Source: Actinocorallia sp. API 0066 (GTDB lineage: Bacteria; Actinomycetota; Actinomycetes; Streptosporangiales; Streptosporangiaceae). From it: DNA of 64,000 nt. A program made the translations under genes and the position numbers. Shown here one piece after another: positions 9,989 to 18,457 of this stretch. The notes beneath the pieces are model-generated. The model saw only the letters and a list, made by a program, of their open reading frames with translations, did not search any database and had not been told where the DNA came from. The DNA lies in the NCBI RefSeq assembly GCF_020991275.1, contig NZ_JAJLQY010000014.1, positions 1-64,000 of the forward strand, in the 5' to 3' direction. Within the stretch, counting starts at the first letter, position 1, and every line of letters begins with the position of its first letter.

Positions 9989-11014
9989 ATGGCCGCCTCG
10001 GAGTTTCTCCCACAACCTGCCCGTTATGCCGTTTTCGTTGATGCGGGCTACCTTTACGCTGCTTCCGGGGCATTGCTGCTTGAGGCATCGTCCCGGCGCG
10101 AGTACCGGGTGTACGCGGAGAAGCTCATCAAAGCGCTCACCGCGCACGCCGACGAACGCATCAACGGCGAACTGCTCCGGCTCTACTGGTTCGACGCGGC
10201 GCCGCGCCGCCAGCCCACCGTCGAACAGCGCGTCATCGCCAACCTCTCACTGGTGAAACTACGCCTCGGCAACCTCAACGCGCAGGGCCAGCAGAAGGGC
10301 GTCGACGCCCAGCTCCGCGCCGACCTCGAAGCGCTCGCCCGGCACCGGGCCATCACCGACGCGGTACTGCTCGCCGGGGACGAGGACATGCTCCCCGCCG
10401 TCGAGTCCGCCCAGCGGTACGGGGTGCGGGTGCACCTGTGGGGGGTCGAGCCCACACACGGCTCCAACCAGGCCGAATGGCTCGTGTGGGAGTCCGACAC
10501 CGTCGAGGTGCTGCCCGCCGACTTCCTGCGGCCCTACTTCCTGCGGGCAGGGGTGCTGCCCGTCGAGGAGACGGCGCCGCCCGCCGCGGTCGCCGCGTCC
10601 GCCAGCCGTCCCACCGTGCCGTCGCCGTCGCAGGTGTTCGCGGGCAAGGTGGCGCCGCCCCCGGTCGTCCGGCCGCCCCTGCCGTCCACCGCGGCGGCCG
10701 CCGTGGGCTCGGCGGGCAAGGCCGTGGACGGCAAGGTCGAGAACAAGCTCGGGCCCGACCGCGCGGCGATGCTGGAGGTCGGCGAGCACGTCGCGCAGAA
10801 GTGGGTGTTCGAACGCGGCCGCGACAACATCCGCGACCTGCTTCCGGGGCCCATCCTCCCGCCCGTCATCGACAAGGAACTCCTCATCGACGCGGAGAAG
10901 ATCCTGGGCAGGTCGCTGCGGCCCTACCAGGAGGCGCGGACCTGGCTCAGGGACGGCTTCTGGGAGCGCGTCTACCGCGAGTTCGGCATCGGCGTGGGCA
11001 CCTCCGACACGTGA
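9989..11014 (+). CDS. NYN-domain (LabA/PIN-like) ribonuclease-like protein
   Basis: 341 aa. Residues about 12-185 form a NYN domain: AVFVDAGYLY carries the first catalytic Asp, GVDAQLRADLEALA the middle acidic site, and VLLAGDEDMLPAVESA plus GVRVHLWGVE the last acidic cluster of the PIN-like metal site. NYN proteins are predicted metal-dependent RNases. A proline/alanine-rich linker (about 190-255) precedes a helical C-terminal domain (about 260-341, ILGRSLRPYQEARTWLRDGFW) that I do not recognise. No signal peptide, so cytoplasmic. It follows accE by about 100 nt on the same strand. Substrate unknown. Confidence 0.8.
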   Translation: MAASEFLPQPARYAVFVDAGYLYAASGALLLEASSRREYRVYAEKLIKALTAHADERINGELLRLYWFDAAPRRQPTVEQRVIANLSLVKLRLGNLNAQGQQKGVDAQLRADLEALARHRAITDAVLLAGDEDMLPAVESAQRYGVRVHLWGVEPTHGSNQAEWLVWESDTVEVLPADFLRPYFLRAGVLPVEETAPPAAVAASASRPTVPSPSQVFAGKVAPPPVVRPPLPSTAAAAVGSAGKAVDGKVENKLGPDRAAMLEVGEHVAQKWVFERGRDNIRDLLPGPILPPVIDKELLIDAEKILGRSLRPYQEARTWLRDGFWERVYREFGIGVGTSDT

Positions 11015-11078
11015 GGCGGCGTCCGACTTCCGGTGAGCGGCGGACACCGAGCGTGGTGATGGGGGTACATTCTGCCGC

Positions 11079-12155
11079 GTGCGCTTCCACACCCGGGTGG
11101 CGGCGGCCGTCGCCCTGACCGCCGCCGTGCTGTCGGGCTGCGGCCTGCCCTTCGCGCCCGGCGGACGGCCGGGAGGCGGCGTCGTCGGCCTCGGGGCGCC
11201 CGCCCCCTACGTGCCCGCTTCCGCCTCCCGCCTCGCCGGATCCCCTACGCCGTCCTCCTCCGCGCCCGGCCGGATGGACGCCCTACCGGGCGTCGGCCTC
11301 CCGGCCCGCGCCTACCTTCCGCACGGCAGGACCGTCACCGTGCTGGACCAGCGGGACCTCTCGCCGGTGCGGAAACTGCGGCTGCCCGAACCCGTCACCC
11401 GGATCGTGCCGTCGCGCGACCTGCGGACGCTGTGGGCGGTCGGCCGGACGGCGCTCGTGCCGCTCGACCCGGCGACGCTCCGGGCGGGCACGGCACGCCC
11501 GGTGGCGCGCGCCCGCGACCTGGTGTTCACCGGCGACGGCGGCACCGCGCTCGTGCTCACCGACCGGCGCCTGGAGTTCCGCGACCCGGCGGCGATGCGC
11601 CTGCGGTCGGCGCTGCGGCTGCCGTGCGCGCCGACCGCCGCCGCCGCGCTCACCTCCGACGGGGAACGCCTGGTCACCGCGTGCGGGCGCGCCCTGCTCT
11701 ACATCGACTGGCGCAGCGGCATGGCGGGCTCGGCCGACCTGCCCGACGCGCCCACCCGGCTCCTGCTCGCCCCGGACGGGCGGACGTTCTTCGCCGCGAC
11801 ACCCTCCGGCGTCCTCCTCCTGGACTCCCTGACGCTGAAGGAGACCTCGCGGGTCGCGCTGCCCGGCGCCGTCACCACGCTGATCCCGGCGCCGTCGGGC
11901 GGCACCGTCTACGCCTCAGGCCCCGGCACGGCCGCCGAACTCGGCGCCACCGGCGCGCTCCTCCGCCCACTGCCCGTCCCCCACACGGCGACCCTGACGG
12001 CCCTCTCCCCCGACGGCGGCACCCTCTGGCTCCGCGAACCCGGCCGCCTCGTCGCCCGCTCCGCCGACGGCACCCGCCACCGCTCCGCCCCCGTCACCTC
12101 CACCGACGCCACCCTCCACCCCCACCCCACCAACCCCACCCCGACCGCCCACTGA
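11079..12155 (+). CDS. Putative lipoprotein with beta-propeller-like (YVTN/WD-like) repeats
   Basis: 358 aa from a GTG start. A short basic N-terminus and hydrophobic core end in VLSGC, a lipobox with Cys21, so the mature protein should be lipid-anchored outside the membrane. Residues about 80-350 contain several repeats of the kind (P)SRDLRTLWAVG, TGDGGTALVLT, TSDGERLVTACG, APDGRTFFAATPSG, APSGGTVYASGPG and SPDGGTLWLREPG. That is the SPDG-type strand pattern of bacterial beta-propellers, about six or seven blades. Function unknown; such propellers usually bind proteins or glycans. The last 35 codons are extremely C-rich and G-poor. It converges on the LysM-SARP gene with a 16-bp gap. Confidence 0.7.
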   Translation: MRFHTRVAAAVALTAAVLSGCGLPFAPGGRPGGGVVGLGAPAPYVPASASRLAGSPTPSSSAPGRMDALPGVGLPARAYLPHGRTVTVLDQRDLSPVRKLRLPEPVTRIVPSRDLRTLWAVGRTALVPLDPATLRAGTARPVARARDLVFTGDGGTALVLTDRRLEFRDPAAMRLRSALRLPCAPTAAAALTSDGERLVTACGRALLYIDWRSGMAGSADLPDAPTRLLLAPDGRTFFAATPSGVLLLDSLTLKETSRVALPGAVTTLIPAPSGGTVYASGPGTAAELGATGALLRPLPVPHTATLTALSPDGGTLWLREPGRLVARSADGTRHRSAPVTSTDATLHPHPTNPTPTAH

Positions 12156-12171
12156 ACCCGACGGCCCGGAA

Positions 12172-15024
12172 TCAGGCGCCGCGGGCGTGGAGGCGGGGGG
12201 AGAGGTCGTCGATGAGGGCCTCGGTCTCCGGGTGGAGGAGGTCGAGGTCGGCGCGGCCGCGGATCTCGTTGAGGACGGCCTGGACGGCGGCCGGGTCGCC
12301 GGTGACGTCGGTCGCGCGGAGCAGGTCGCGCCACAGGAGTTCGTCGTCGGGGGCCAGGCGCATGCCGGCGCGGGCGGCGGCGACCGCGGCGTGCGGGTCG
12401 CGCTCGCCGAGCCGGACCTGGGCGAGCCGGTGCGCGGCGTCCACCACGCGGGCCGTCACCTCGTACTCCAGCGCGTCGACCGCCAGCCACGAGTACCGGC
12501 CGCGCGGGCGCGGCGCGAGCAGCCTGCCCCGCACCAGCTCCAGCGCGTGCGACAGGTACGCCGCCTCGGCGGCGGGCTCGGCGGCCGACCGCCACAGCAA
12601 ATACTGGAACTGCTGGAGGTCCACCGCGACCTCCGAGCCGAGCCGCAGCCTGCCCCGCTCGTCGCTGTACAGGTTGGGACGGCCCCGCGCGTCACGGCCC
12701 AGCCAGTCCGCCGCCATCGCGATCGTCGCGTCCCGCACCCCGGCGGTGACGCCGCGCGGCCACACCGCGCCGCTCAGCACCGTCGGGTGGACGCCGCCCG
12801 GATGCGTCGCCAGGTAGACGAGCACCTCGGTGCAGATGTCGCGCCTGGTGTCCTCCATCTGTCCGGACGCGCGCACCGCGATCCCGCCCATCACCCGGAT
12901 CTCGGCGGACGGCGCGGCGGCGGGCGGGTGCTCCACGGTGATCTCGGGCAGCCGGATGCCGTCCTTGCGGCCCGCCGTCCGGACCAGCTCGGCGACGGCC
13001 CGGTACTGCGGCTCCGGGATGCGCTGCGCCTGCACCTGGAACCCGAGGACGCCCGCGTCCAGCGTGCCCTCCTCGTCGATCGTCCACTGCCAGGCGGCGC
13101 CCTCGACGTGGCCCGCGACGATGTACCCGGCCGACAGCCGCTGCGCGGTGCGGGCCAGCGCGGCGAGCCTTGCCGCGTCGGCCTTCGTGGGCTGGTCGGC
13201 CATCACCAGGTAGTGCGGCATCCACGCCTCGCCGGACACGCCGCGGCAGCGTCCGGTGAGCACCGAGTCGGCGCCGGTCGCGCTGAGCGCGCGGCGCACC
13301 TCGGCGGTGCGGGACTCCAGCTCCGGCAGCGCCTCGGCGAGCGACGTGACGCACCGGATGCGGTCGGGCGCCAGCTCGGCCAGCTCGGGCCCGAACCCGA
13401 CGAGGGTCAGCCGCATGTGGTCGGCCCACGTGCTCGTCGCAAGCTCCACCGCGACAGCGGCGAGCGCCTCCTTGCGCTGCCGGGGCGGGCCGTCCAGGGA
13501 GATGACGCCGTGCGCGGCCTCCAGGTCGGCGAGCACCCTGCCGGTCGAGCCGACGCCCAGCGAGATCATGCCCGGGTAGGGCGCGAGCACCTCGGACAGG
13601 TCGGCCGACGACAGCGGTGTGAGGTTCGCGGTGTGCAGCCGCCACACCTGGCCGCCGTCGTGCGGCTCCCAGGGGGCCGGCGGGTTCGGGTCGGCGGGCG
13701 CTATCCACAGGTCCATCGAATCGGTGCCCAGGTGCAGCCCGTACACCGTCGGCAGCGTCCGGTTCTGCGCGGCGAGCGCCTGCGACAGGCGGCGCAGCCC
13801 GAGGTCCAGGACCCTGATGCCCTCGGCGTCCGCGCCGATCCGGAGCGCCTGCTCGACCTTGGCGGCCTCGCCCTCCGGGCGGACGATCATCATGCCGGTC
13901 TCGCGGGCCAGGACCTGCGCGCGCCGCCTGCGGCCGAGCGCGGTGAGCACGCCCGCGGCCAGCAGCGACGACGCGGCGAGCGCCTCCGGCCACGGGAACT
14001 CCTGCTCGGCCGTCTCAGCGGGCGGCGACTCCACCGGGGCCTGCGGCGCGCCGTGCACGGTGCCGGGCGCCTCGGGCTTGGCGGGCGGCTTCGGCACCTG
14101 CGGGGACGCCTGCGGCTTCGGCGCCTCCTGCTTCGGCGTGTCCTGCTTGGGGGTGTCCTGCTTCGGAACGTCCTGCTTGGGGGTGTCCTGCTGCTTCGGC
14201 TGCTCCGGGGCGGGCTTGTCCGGCTTGCTGGGCTTGTCGGCGACGGCGTGGCCGTACTGGAAGTAGTCGCGCAGCTCCGACTTCGGGATGATCAGGGTGC
14301 CTCGGGCGTCACCGGGCATCTCCATCACCCAGCCGGGCCGGATCAGGCTCGCCTCGCGCAGCCGCGACCCGTCGGGCTGCACATGGCCCTTGTTGAGCTC
14401 GAAGATCTCCTTGTAGCGGCGGCCGTCGCCGAGCGTCTTCTCGGCGATCTCCCACAGGCTCTCGTGGTGCCTGCCGTGCGGCGGCTGCACCTTGTAGATC
14501 TTGGTGGTCTCGCCGTCCGGCTCCTCGGCCGACGGGGAGCTGACCAGCCGCACGTCCGGCGCCTGCGCGGTGGGCGCGCCCTGCTCGGCCGTCACGACCG
14601 CCTTCGGCGGCCCGGCCGGTGCCTGCGCGAACGCCGGCACGATCGCCGTCGTCGCGGTGAACAGCAGCAGCACCGCCACCACGAGCTTGTGCACGACGGC
14701 CTGGGTGCCGCCCGCGAGCGGCACCCGCACCGGCACGCCGATCCCGCGCACCCCCGCCTGGAGCTCCACCGCGAGGCAGACGAGCAGCTGGAACCAGGCG
14801 AGCCACACGAACACCGCGAGGATGCCGAACAGCGCCTCGAAGTCGAGCTGCTGGGTGAGCAGCGACATGTCCAGCGGCCCGTCCGGCAGCGGACTGCCCA
14901 CGAACCTGACGAGCGCGTACGGCACCCCCGCCACCAACGCGACGAGGGCTGCCAGCGACAGCAGCCCCAGGAGCACGTCCGCCGGGCTGCGCCGGGTTTG
15001 TGCCTGTCGTCGCCTTACACCCAC
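12172..15024 (-). CDS. Membrane protein with LysM domain and cytoplasmic SARP-like winged helix plus BTAD
   Basis: 950 aa, GTG start 2 nt after the preceding stop, so probably translationally coupled. Three membrane segments lie at about 16-40, 64-86 and 112-132. They are followed by a LysM-like domain (about 176-240: ESLWEIAEKTLGDGRRYKEI, then a PGWVMEMP end) expected outside. Next is a linker of five pentapeptides of the type TPKQD (about 280-304, encoded by 15-bp repeats) and a fourth segment at 346-364. The cytoplasmic part (about 370-700) resembles a P-loop-less version of the FtsK/EccC ATPase fold. Residues about 706-800 look like the winged helix of SARP regulators (IRVMGGIAV...RLRLGSEVAVD) and 803-945 like a BTAD helical repeat domain. 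It ends the Tad operon. I infer a membrane-tethered regulator that senses cell wall. Whether the winged helix still binds DNA is open. Confidence 0.8.
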   Translation of the reverse strand: MGVRRRQAQTRRSPADVLLGLLSLAALVALVAGVPYALVRFVGSPLPDGPLDMSLLTQQLDFEALFGILAVFVWLAWFQLLVCLAVELQAGVRGIGVPVRVPLAGGTQAVVHKLVVAVLLLFTATTAIVPAFAQAPAGPPKAVVTAEQGAPTAQAPDVRLVSSPSAEEPDGETTKIYKVQPPHGRHHESLWEIAEKTLGDGRRYKEIFELNKGHVQPDGSRLREASLIRPGWVMEMPGDARGTLIIPKSELRDYFQYGHAVADKPSKPDKPAPEQPKQQDTPKQDVPKQDTPKQDTPKQEAPKPQASPQVPKPPAKPEAPGTVHGAPQAPVESPPAETAEQEFPWPEALAASSLLAAGVLTALGRRRRAQVLARETGMMIVRPEGEAAKVEQALRIGADAEGIRVLDLGLRRLSQALAAQNRTLPTVYGLHLGTDSMDLWIAPADPNPPAPWEPHDGGQVWRLHTANLTPLSSADLSEVLAPYPGMISLGVGSTGRVLADLEAAHGVISLDGPPRQRKEALAAVAVELATSTWADHMRLTLVGFGPELAELAPDRIRCVTSLAEALPELESRTAEVRRALSATGADSVLTGRCRGVSGEAWMPHYLVMADQPTKADAARLAALARTAQRLSAGYIVAGHVEGAAWQWTIDEEGTLDAGVLGFQVQAQRIPEPQYRAVAELVRTAGRKDGIRLPEITVEHPPAAAPSAEIRVMGGIAVRASGQMEDTRRDICTEVLVYLATHPGGVHPTVLSGAVWPRGVTAGVRDATIAMAADWLGRDARGRPNLYSDERGRLRLGSEVAVDLQQFQYLLWRSAAEPAAEAAYLSHALELVRGRLLAPRPRGRYSWLAVDALEYEVTARVVDAAHRLAQVRLGERDPHAAVAAARAGMRLAPDDELLWRDLLRATDVTGDPAAVQAVLNEIRGRADLDLLHPETEALIDDLSPRLHARGA

Positions 15025-15026
15025 TT

Positions 15027-15491
15027 CTATGCCCCATCCTCCGGATGTGCCGATGCTTCCACCTCAACGTTGAAAGCACCAATACCGATTATGCCGAGAA
15101 AGACCGTTTCCACCTGGGTGGTGACCTGAACCGTCACCTCATCCGCCCCGGTGAGCGCACAACCCGCCCCGAAGTCCCCCGGGAACTGCCCGACAAAACC
15201 GAGCGCCCGGTCACACGCGTCCCCCAGCAGGATGATCTCGCCCGTGTCCCGCAGATGCTCGACGTCGATCTCGTCGGCCCCGGCCCGCGCCGCCTGCTCC
15301 GCGATGTCCAACGCCCGCTGCCTACCGTGGATCGCCATCCCGCCGTCCAGCAGCAGCCCCGCCATCACGAGGATCGACGGCACCCACAGCACGGTGAACA
15401 GCGCGAACGTCCCGCGCGTGCGCTGACGCCCGCGCAGGGCGGCCCGCGCCGCCGCGATCCGTGCGCGACTCACCGGCGCGCTGTCACCCAT
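15027..15491 (-). CDS. TadG-like pilus assembly protein
   Basis: 154 aa from ATG 15491, which has AGTGAGGA 6-9 nt upstream. A GTG at 15527 would add 12 residues and overlap the previous gene. A basic N-terminus leads to RGTFALFTVLWVP, a single membrane helix, then DGGMAIHGRQRALDIAEQAARAGAD, the signature of the TadE/TadG-like Flp assembly family. Unlike its two upstream neighbours it lacks the Glu at position +5 after the Gly of the prepilin-like motif. It may therefore not be a prepilin peptidase substrate but a signal-anchor minor component. Third of three similar genes in the operon; the LysM-SARP gene starts 2 nt after its stop. Confidence 0.78.
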   Translation of the reverse strand: MGDSAPVSRARIAAARAALRGRQRTRGTFALFTVLWVPSILVMAGLLLDGGMAIHGRQRALDIAEQAARAGADEIDVEHLRDTGEIILLGDACDRALGFVGQFPGDFGAGCALTGADEVTVQVTTQVETVFLGIIGIGAFNVEVEASAHPEDGA

Positions 15492-15501
15492 GGCCCGGTC
15501 C

Positions 15502-15960
15502 TCACTCTTCGACTCCACAGGGATCACCGCCGCAGTCGAGGCGGCGGTAGGTGTCGATCGGCGCCGACGCGGTGCCCGTCTTCACCGGGTCGCCCGCGAA
15601 CGGCACGAGGGCGAGGCCGGTGAGGTCGGTCGTGCAGGTCACGGTGACGGTGACCTGCCCGCCCGGCATCCAGACGAGGTCGACGTCCGTCTCGGCGTTC
15701 CCGCCGACGCAGAAGCTCGTCCCCGCGATCGAGTCGTTGACCGCCTGGATCGCGAACGCCTGCGCCTGGCCCTGGGTGCGTGCCACCGACGCCGCCCGCG
15801 CCCCGTCGCGGGCGGCGCCGTTGAGCTGGCTCTGTACCGTGACGACCCGGCCCACGACGACGAGGAACAGCGCGAGCATGATGAGGATCGGGGTGAGCAG
15901 CACGAGTTCCAGCGACATGCTGCCCCGGTCCCGCCGCCGTCCGTGCCGTGCCGTCCTCAT
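15502..15960 (-). CDS. TadE-like minor pseudopilin
   Basis: 152 aa. The start ATG 15960 forms an ATGA overlap with the stop of the preceding gene; a longer frame to 16005 is less likely. The arginine-rich leader MRTARHGRRRDRG is followed by SMSLELVLLTPIL, a class IV prepilin-like site (cleavage after Gly, Glu at +5) and one hydrophobic helix. The rest is a small extracellular domain with Cys residues in its C-terminal half (VTCTTDL, LDCGGDPCGVEE) that could form a disulphide. It is predicted to be processed by a prepilin peptidase and to join the Tad pilus as a minor subunit. Confidence 0.82.
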   Translation of the reverse strand: MRTARHGRRRDRGSMSLELVLLTPILIMLALFLVVVGRVVTVQSQLNGAARDGARAASVARTQGQAQAFAIQAVNDSIAGTSFCVGGNAETDVDLVWMPGGQVTVTVTCTTDLTGLALVPFAGDPVKTGTASAPIDTYRRLDCGGDPCGVEE

Positions 15961-16388
15961 CCGGCCTCGCAGTTCTTCGCGTCGTCGATGTCGGGCCGGA
16001 AGCACTCGACCGCGCCGACCGACTGCTTGGTGACGTTGAACGTCATGCCCGGGATGATCTGCACCGCGGTGCCCGTCACCTGGACGCCGCGGTCGTAGGC
16101 GCCGTCGCCCAACGCCGTCACGCCCGTGACGTTGAGCGCGTTCGGGCCGAGCTGCGCCGCCGCGTTCTGCGCCGCGGCGATCCCGACGCCCTGCCAGCCG
16201 CCCCCCGCACCCATCTCACGCGCCGCGCGCGCACCGGCTTGCGCGGCCGACAGCGCGATCTGGTTCGCGTGGTAGACCATCATCGCCTGGATGGCGAAGA
16301 GGATGGCGAGGATGAGGATGGGAGTGAGCAGCGCCCACTCCATCGAGGACACTCCCCGCTCTCTCCTTCTCCGCGCGTCTCTTCGCAT
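15957..16388 (-). CDS. TadE-like minor pseudopilin
   Basis: 143 aa, ATG at 16388. Leader MRRDARRRRERG, then VSSMEWALLTPIL: Gly followed by Glu at +5, the processing pattern of Flp/TadE pseudopilins, and a hydrophobic helix up to about residue 40. The helix continues amphipathically (AAQAGARAAREMG) as in pilins. The globular part ends in VGAVECFRPDIDDAKNCEAG, with two Cys that may pair. Starts 3 nt after the Flp pilin gene ends and overlaps the next TadE-like gene by 4 nt. Confidence 0.84.
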   Translation of the reverse strand: MRRDARRRRERGVSSMEWALLTPILILAILFAIQAMMVYHANQIALSAAQAGARAAREMGAGGGWQGVGIAAAQNAAAQLGPNALNVTGVTALGDGAYDRGVQVTGTAVQIIPGMTFNVTKQSVGAVECFRPDIDDAKNCEAG

Positions 16389-16391
16389 CGG

Positions 16392-16607
16392 TCAGAAGCC
16401 GGTGTCGATCGCGTTGGCGGCAGCCTCGATCCTCTGCTGGATCACGAGGCCGATCGCGATCGCGATGACCGCGAGCAGGCCGGTGATGATGGCCCATTCG
16501 ACGGCGGACGCGCCGACCGAGCGCTGCTCGCGGCTACGAACCCGCTCGACACGGACGGCGAGCGCGGTTCTCAGGTAGACGAGGGTCGGGTGAGTGAGCG
16601 GATTCAC
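16392..16607 (-). CDS. flp: Flp-type pilin
   Basis: 71 aa from GTG 16607, with AAGGGAG about 6 nt upstream. A 32-residue leader ends in SREQRSVG, and the mature form starts ASAVEWAIITGLLAVIAIAI: Gly at -1 and Glu at +5, as in Flp major pilins, and the small size is typical. It should form the pilus shaft after cleavage and polymerisation by TadA/B/C. It sits between tadC and the minor pilins. No second flp copy is present in the window. Confidence 0.82.
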   Translation of the reverse strand: MNPLTHPTLVYLRTALAVRVERVRSREQRSVGASAVEWAIITGLLAVIAIAIGLVIQQRIEAAANAIDTGF

Positions 16608-16622
16608 GGGGGTCTCCCTTGG

Positions 16623-17543
16623 TCAGAGCAGAACCTTCATTGCGGACGGGAAAAGAAGGAACACCATGAAGCCCAGGCAGAACGAGAGCTGGGCGACGAG
16701 CATCGTCTGTGAATTCTGGCCCGCGCGGCCCTCCAGCGCCGAGATCTCCCGGCTGCGCATGGACCCGGCGCGGGCCGCGAGGGACTGGCGGATCTTGGCT
16801 CCGTCGTCGGCGACGAGCGCGAGCGCCGAGGCGAGGTCGGACAGTTCGGCGACGGCGATCCGGTCGCCGAGCGCGCCGAGCGCCTGCCACGGGGTGTGCC
16901 CGACGATCCGCGCGTTGGCCAGTGCCTCCCGGATCCGCAGCATCGGGTCGCCGCCGCCGATCTGGGAGGCGGTCATCAGCGCCTCGGGCACGCCCCGGCC
17001 GCCCGCGAGGTTCATCGCGACGAGGTCGAGGAACGCGCCGACGACGTGCCGGAAGTCCTCGCGTGCCTTGGCGGCGTCCTGCCTGAGCTGGAGGTCGGGG
17101 AAGAAGAACGCGGCGACCGCGAACAGCAGCCCGCCCCAGACCGGGATCATCACCGACAGACCGGTGAACAGCGCCAGCAGACCGACGAACAGCGGCACGA
17201 ACGCGAGCGCGACGGCCGGGGCGAGCACCTTGTTCGCGAGGTACTGCTCGTAGTCGCGGTCGAGGATGGCGAGGTCGGCACGGGTGGAGCGCAGCTCCCA
17301 GCCGCGATCCTCGATCATCCTGGCGACCGACGACCCGACCTCGGCTTCGAGCCGCCGCGTGAGCGACGGCCTCTTGCCCTTGTCGTCGCCCGTCGGCTGC
17401 GGCACCGGCGCGTTGCCGCGTCTGGCGACCGAGTCGTACTCGGCGACGAGGGCGCGCAGGCCGCGCCGGGCCGGGAACAGCGCCCGTAGCAGCAGGAAGA
17501 GCCCGATGCCGGCGAGGGCTCCGGCGAGCAGCGCGACGGTCAT
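16623..17543 (-). CDS. tadC: Tad pilus inner-membrane platform protein TadC (GspF family)
   Basis: 306 aa. A T2SS-F domain lies at about 160-290 (FRHVVGAFLDLVAMNLAGGRG, GDRIAVAELSDLASALALVADDG), with membrane segments at about 4-22, 110-150 and 278-300. TadC pairs with TadB as the platform that couples the TadA ATPase to pilin extraction. The ATG start overlaps the tadB stop by 4 nt (ATGA). Next in line is flp after 15 nt. Confidence 0.9.
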   Translation of the reverse strand: MTVALLAGALAGIGLFLLLRALFPARRGLRALVAEYDSVARRGNAPVPQPTGDDKGKRPSLTRRLEAEVGSSVARMIEDRGWELRSTRADLAILDRDYEQYLANKVLAPAVALAFVPLFVGLLALFTGLSVMIPVWGGLLFAVAAFFFPDLQLRQDAAKAREDFRHVVGAFLDLVAMNLAGGRGVPEALMTASQIGGGDPMLRIREALANARIVGHTPWQALGALGDRIAVAELSDLASALALVADDGAKIRQSLAARAGSMRSREISALEGRAGQNSQTMLVAQLSFCLGFMVFLLFPSAMKVLL

Positions 17544-18457
17544 CGGCCCACTCCCGCGTCCATCGCCGCCCTGCCGCGCAGCGGCTTGCCGGTGTCGGCG
17601 GTGGCGTCGTCCTCACCGCCCAGGAGCCGCTGCGGCTCCTGGAACTTGGCGAGCCTGCGCAGCCACAGGAACCCCATCCCGTACAGCCCGACGATGAACG
17701 CCAGCACGAGCTGGCCGAGCGCCGAGTCGTAGGGCTCCACGTACGAAGGGTTGAAGACCGACAGCGCGAGCGCGAACCCGACCGAGAAGACGACGACGAT
17801 CTGGACGCTGCGCCGGGTCATCGCGCGGTAGGCGTTGACGCGGCGGCGCATCTCCAGCTCGCTGCGCGCCGATCCCGCCAGCGCGCCCAGCATCTCGCGC
17901 AGGCCGGGGCCGCGCAGGCGGGCGTTGAGCAGCAGCGCGCCGATGATGAGGTCGGCGGACGGGTCGTCGAGGTCGTCGGCGAAGCGGCGCAGCGCCTCGG
18001 GCAGCGGGACGCGGGTGTGCATCCGGTCGACCAGGGCGCGCAGCGGCGGCTGGAGGACGGGCGCGGCGGCCCGCACCGACGACGGGATGGCCTGTTCCAG
18101 GCCGACGGCGCCCGCGATGGTGTCGCGCAGGGACTCCGCCCAGGAGGCCAGGGCTTCGAGGCGGGCCATCGCCTTGCGTTCCTCGGCCGCGCCGCCCGCG
18201 ACGGCGTCCCAGCCGAGCACGAGCAGCCCGATCCCGACGGCGACCACGATCCACTGGGTGACGACGAGGGTGACCAGGCCCGCGATGACCGCGATGCCGG
18301 TGCGGGTGCCCAGGGCCCGCATGAGGTCCTGCCGCGACTTGCGCTTGCGGCCGGGCTTGGCGGGGAAGCCGCGGATCGCCATGACGAACAGGCAGAGGCC
18401 GGCGCAGGCGATGCCGCCGGTGAAGAGGGCGTAGACGACGTCGAGTTGGGGGGTCAC
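17540..18457 (-). CDS. tadB: Tad pilus inner-membrane platform protein TadB (GspF family)
   Basis: 305 aa from GTG 18457, which overlaps the tadA stop as GTGA; an upstream extension of this frame is antisense-quality sequence and is rejected. Hydrophobic segments at about 8-28 and 55-90, then a T2SS-F domain (about 105-240: SWAESLRDTIAGAVGLEQAI, MLGALAGSARSELEMRRRV), and two C-terminal segments (VQIVVVFSVGFALALSVF, LVLAFIVGLYGMGFLWL). Partner of TadC. It lies in the middle of a run of four tightly coupled genes. Confidence 0.9.
   Translation of the reverse strand: MTPQLDVVYALFTGGIACAGLCLFVMAIRGFPAKPGRKRKSRQDLMRALGTRTGIAVIAGLVTLVVTQWIVVAVGIGLLVLGWDAVAGGAAEERKAMARLEALASWAESLRDTIAGAVGLEQAIPSSVRAAAPVLQPPLRALVDRMHTRVPLPEALRRFADDLDDPSADLIIGALLLNARLRGPGLREMLGALAGSARSELEMRRRVNAYRAMTRRSVQIVVVFSVGFALALSVFNPSYVEPYDSALGQLVLAFIVGLYGMGFLWLRRLAKFQEPQRLLGGEDDATADTGKPLRGRAAMDAGVGR

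Noticed and set aside
12187-15129. Very long plus-strand open frame of 980 codons opposite the LysM-SARP gene
   Set aside because: Mirror of a high-GC coding strand; composition is Arg/Gly/His/Leu-rich, with no domain or ribosome site.
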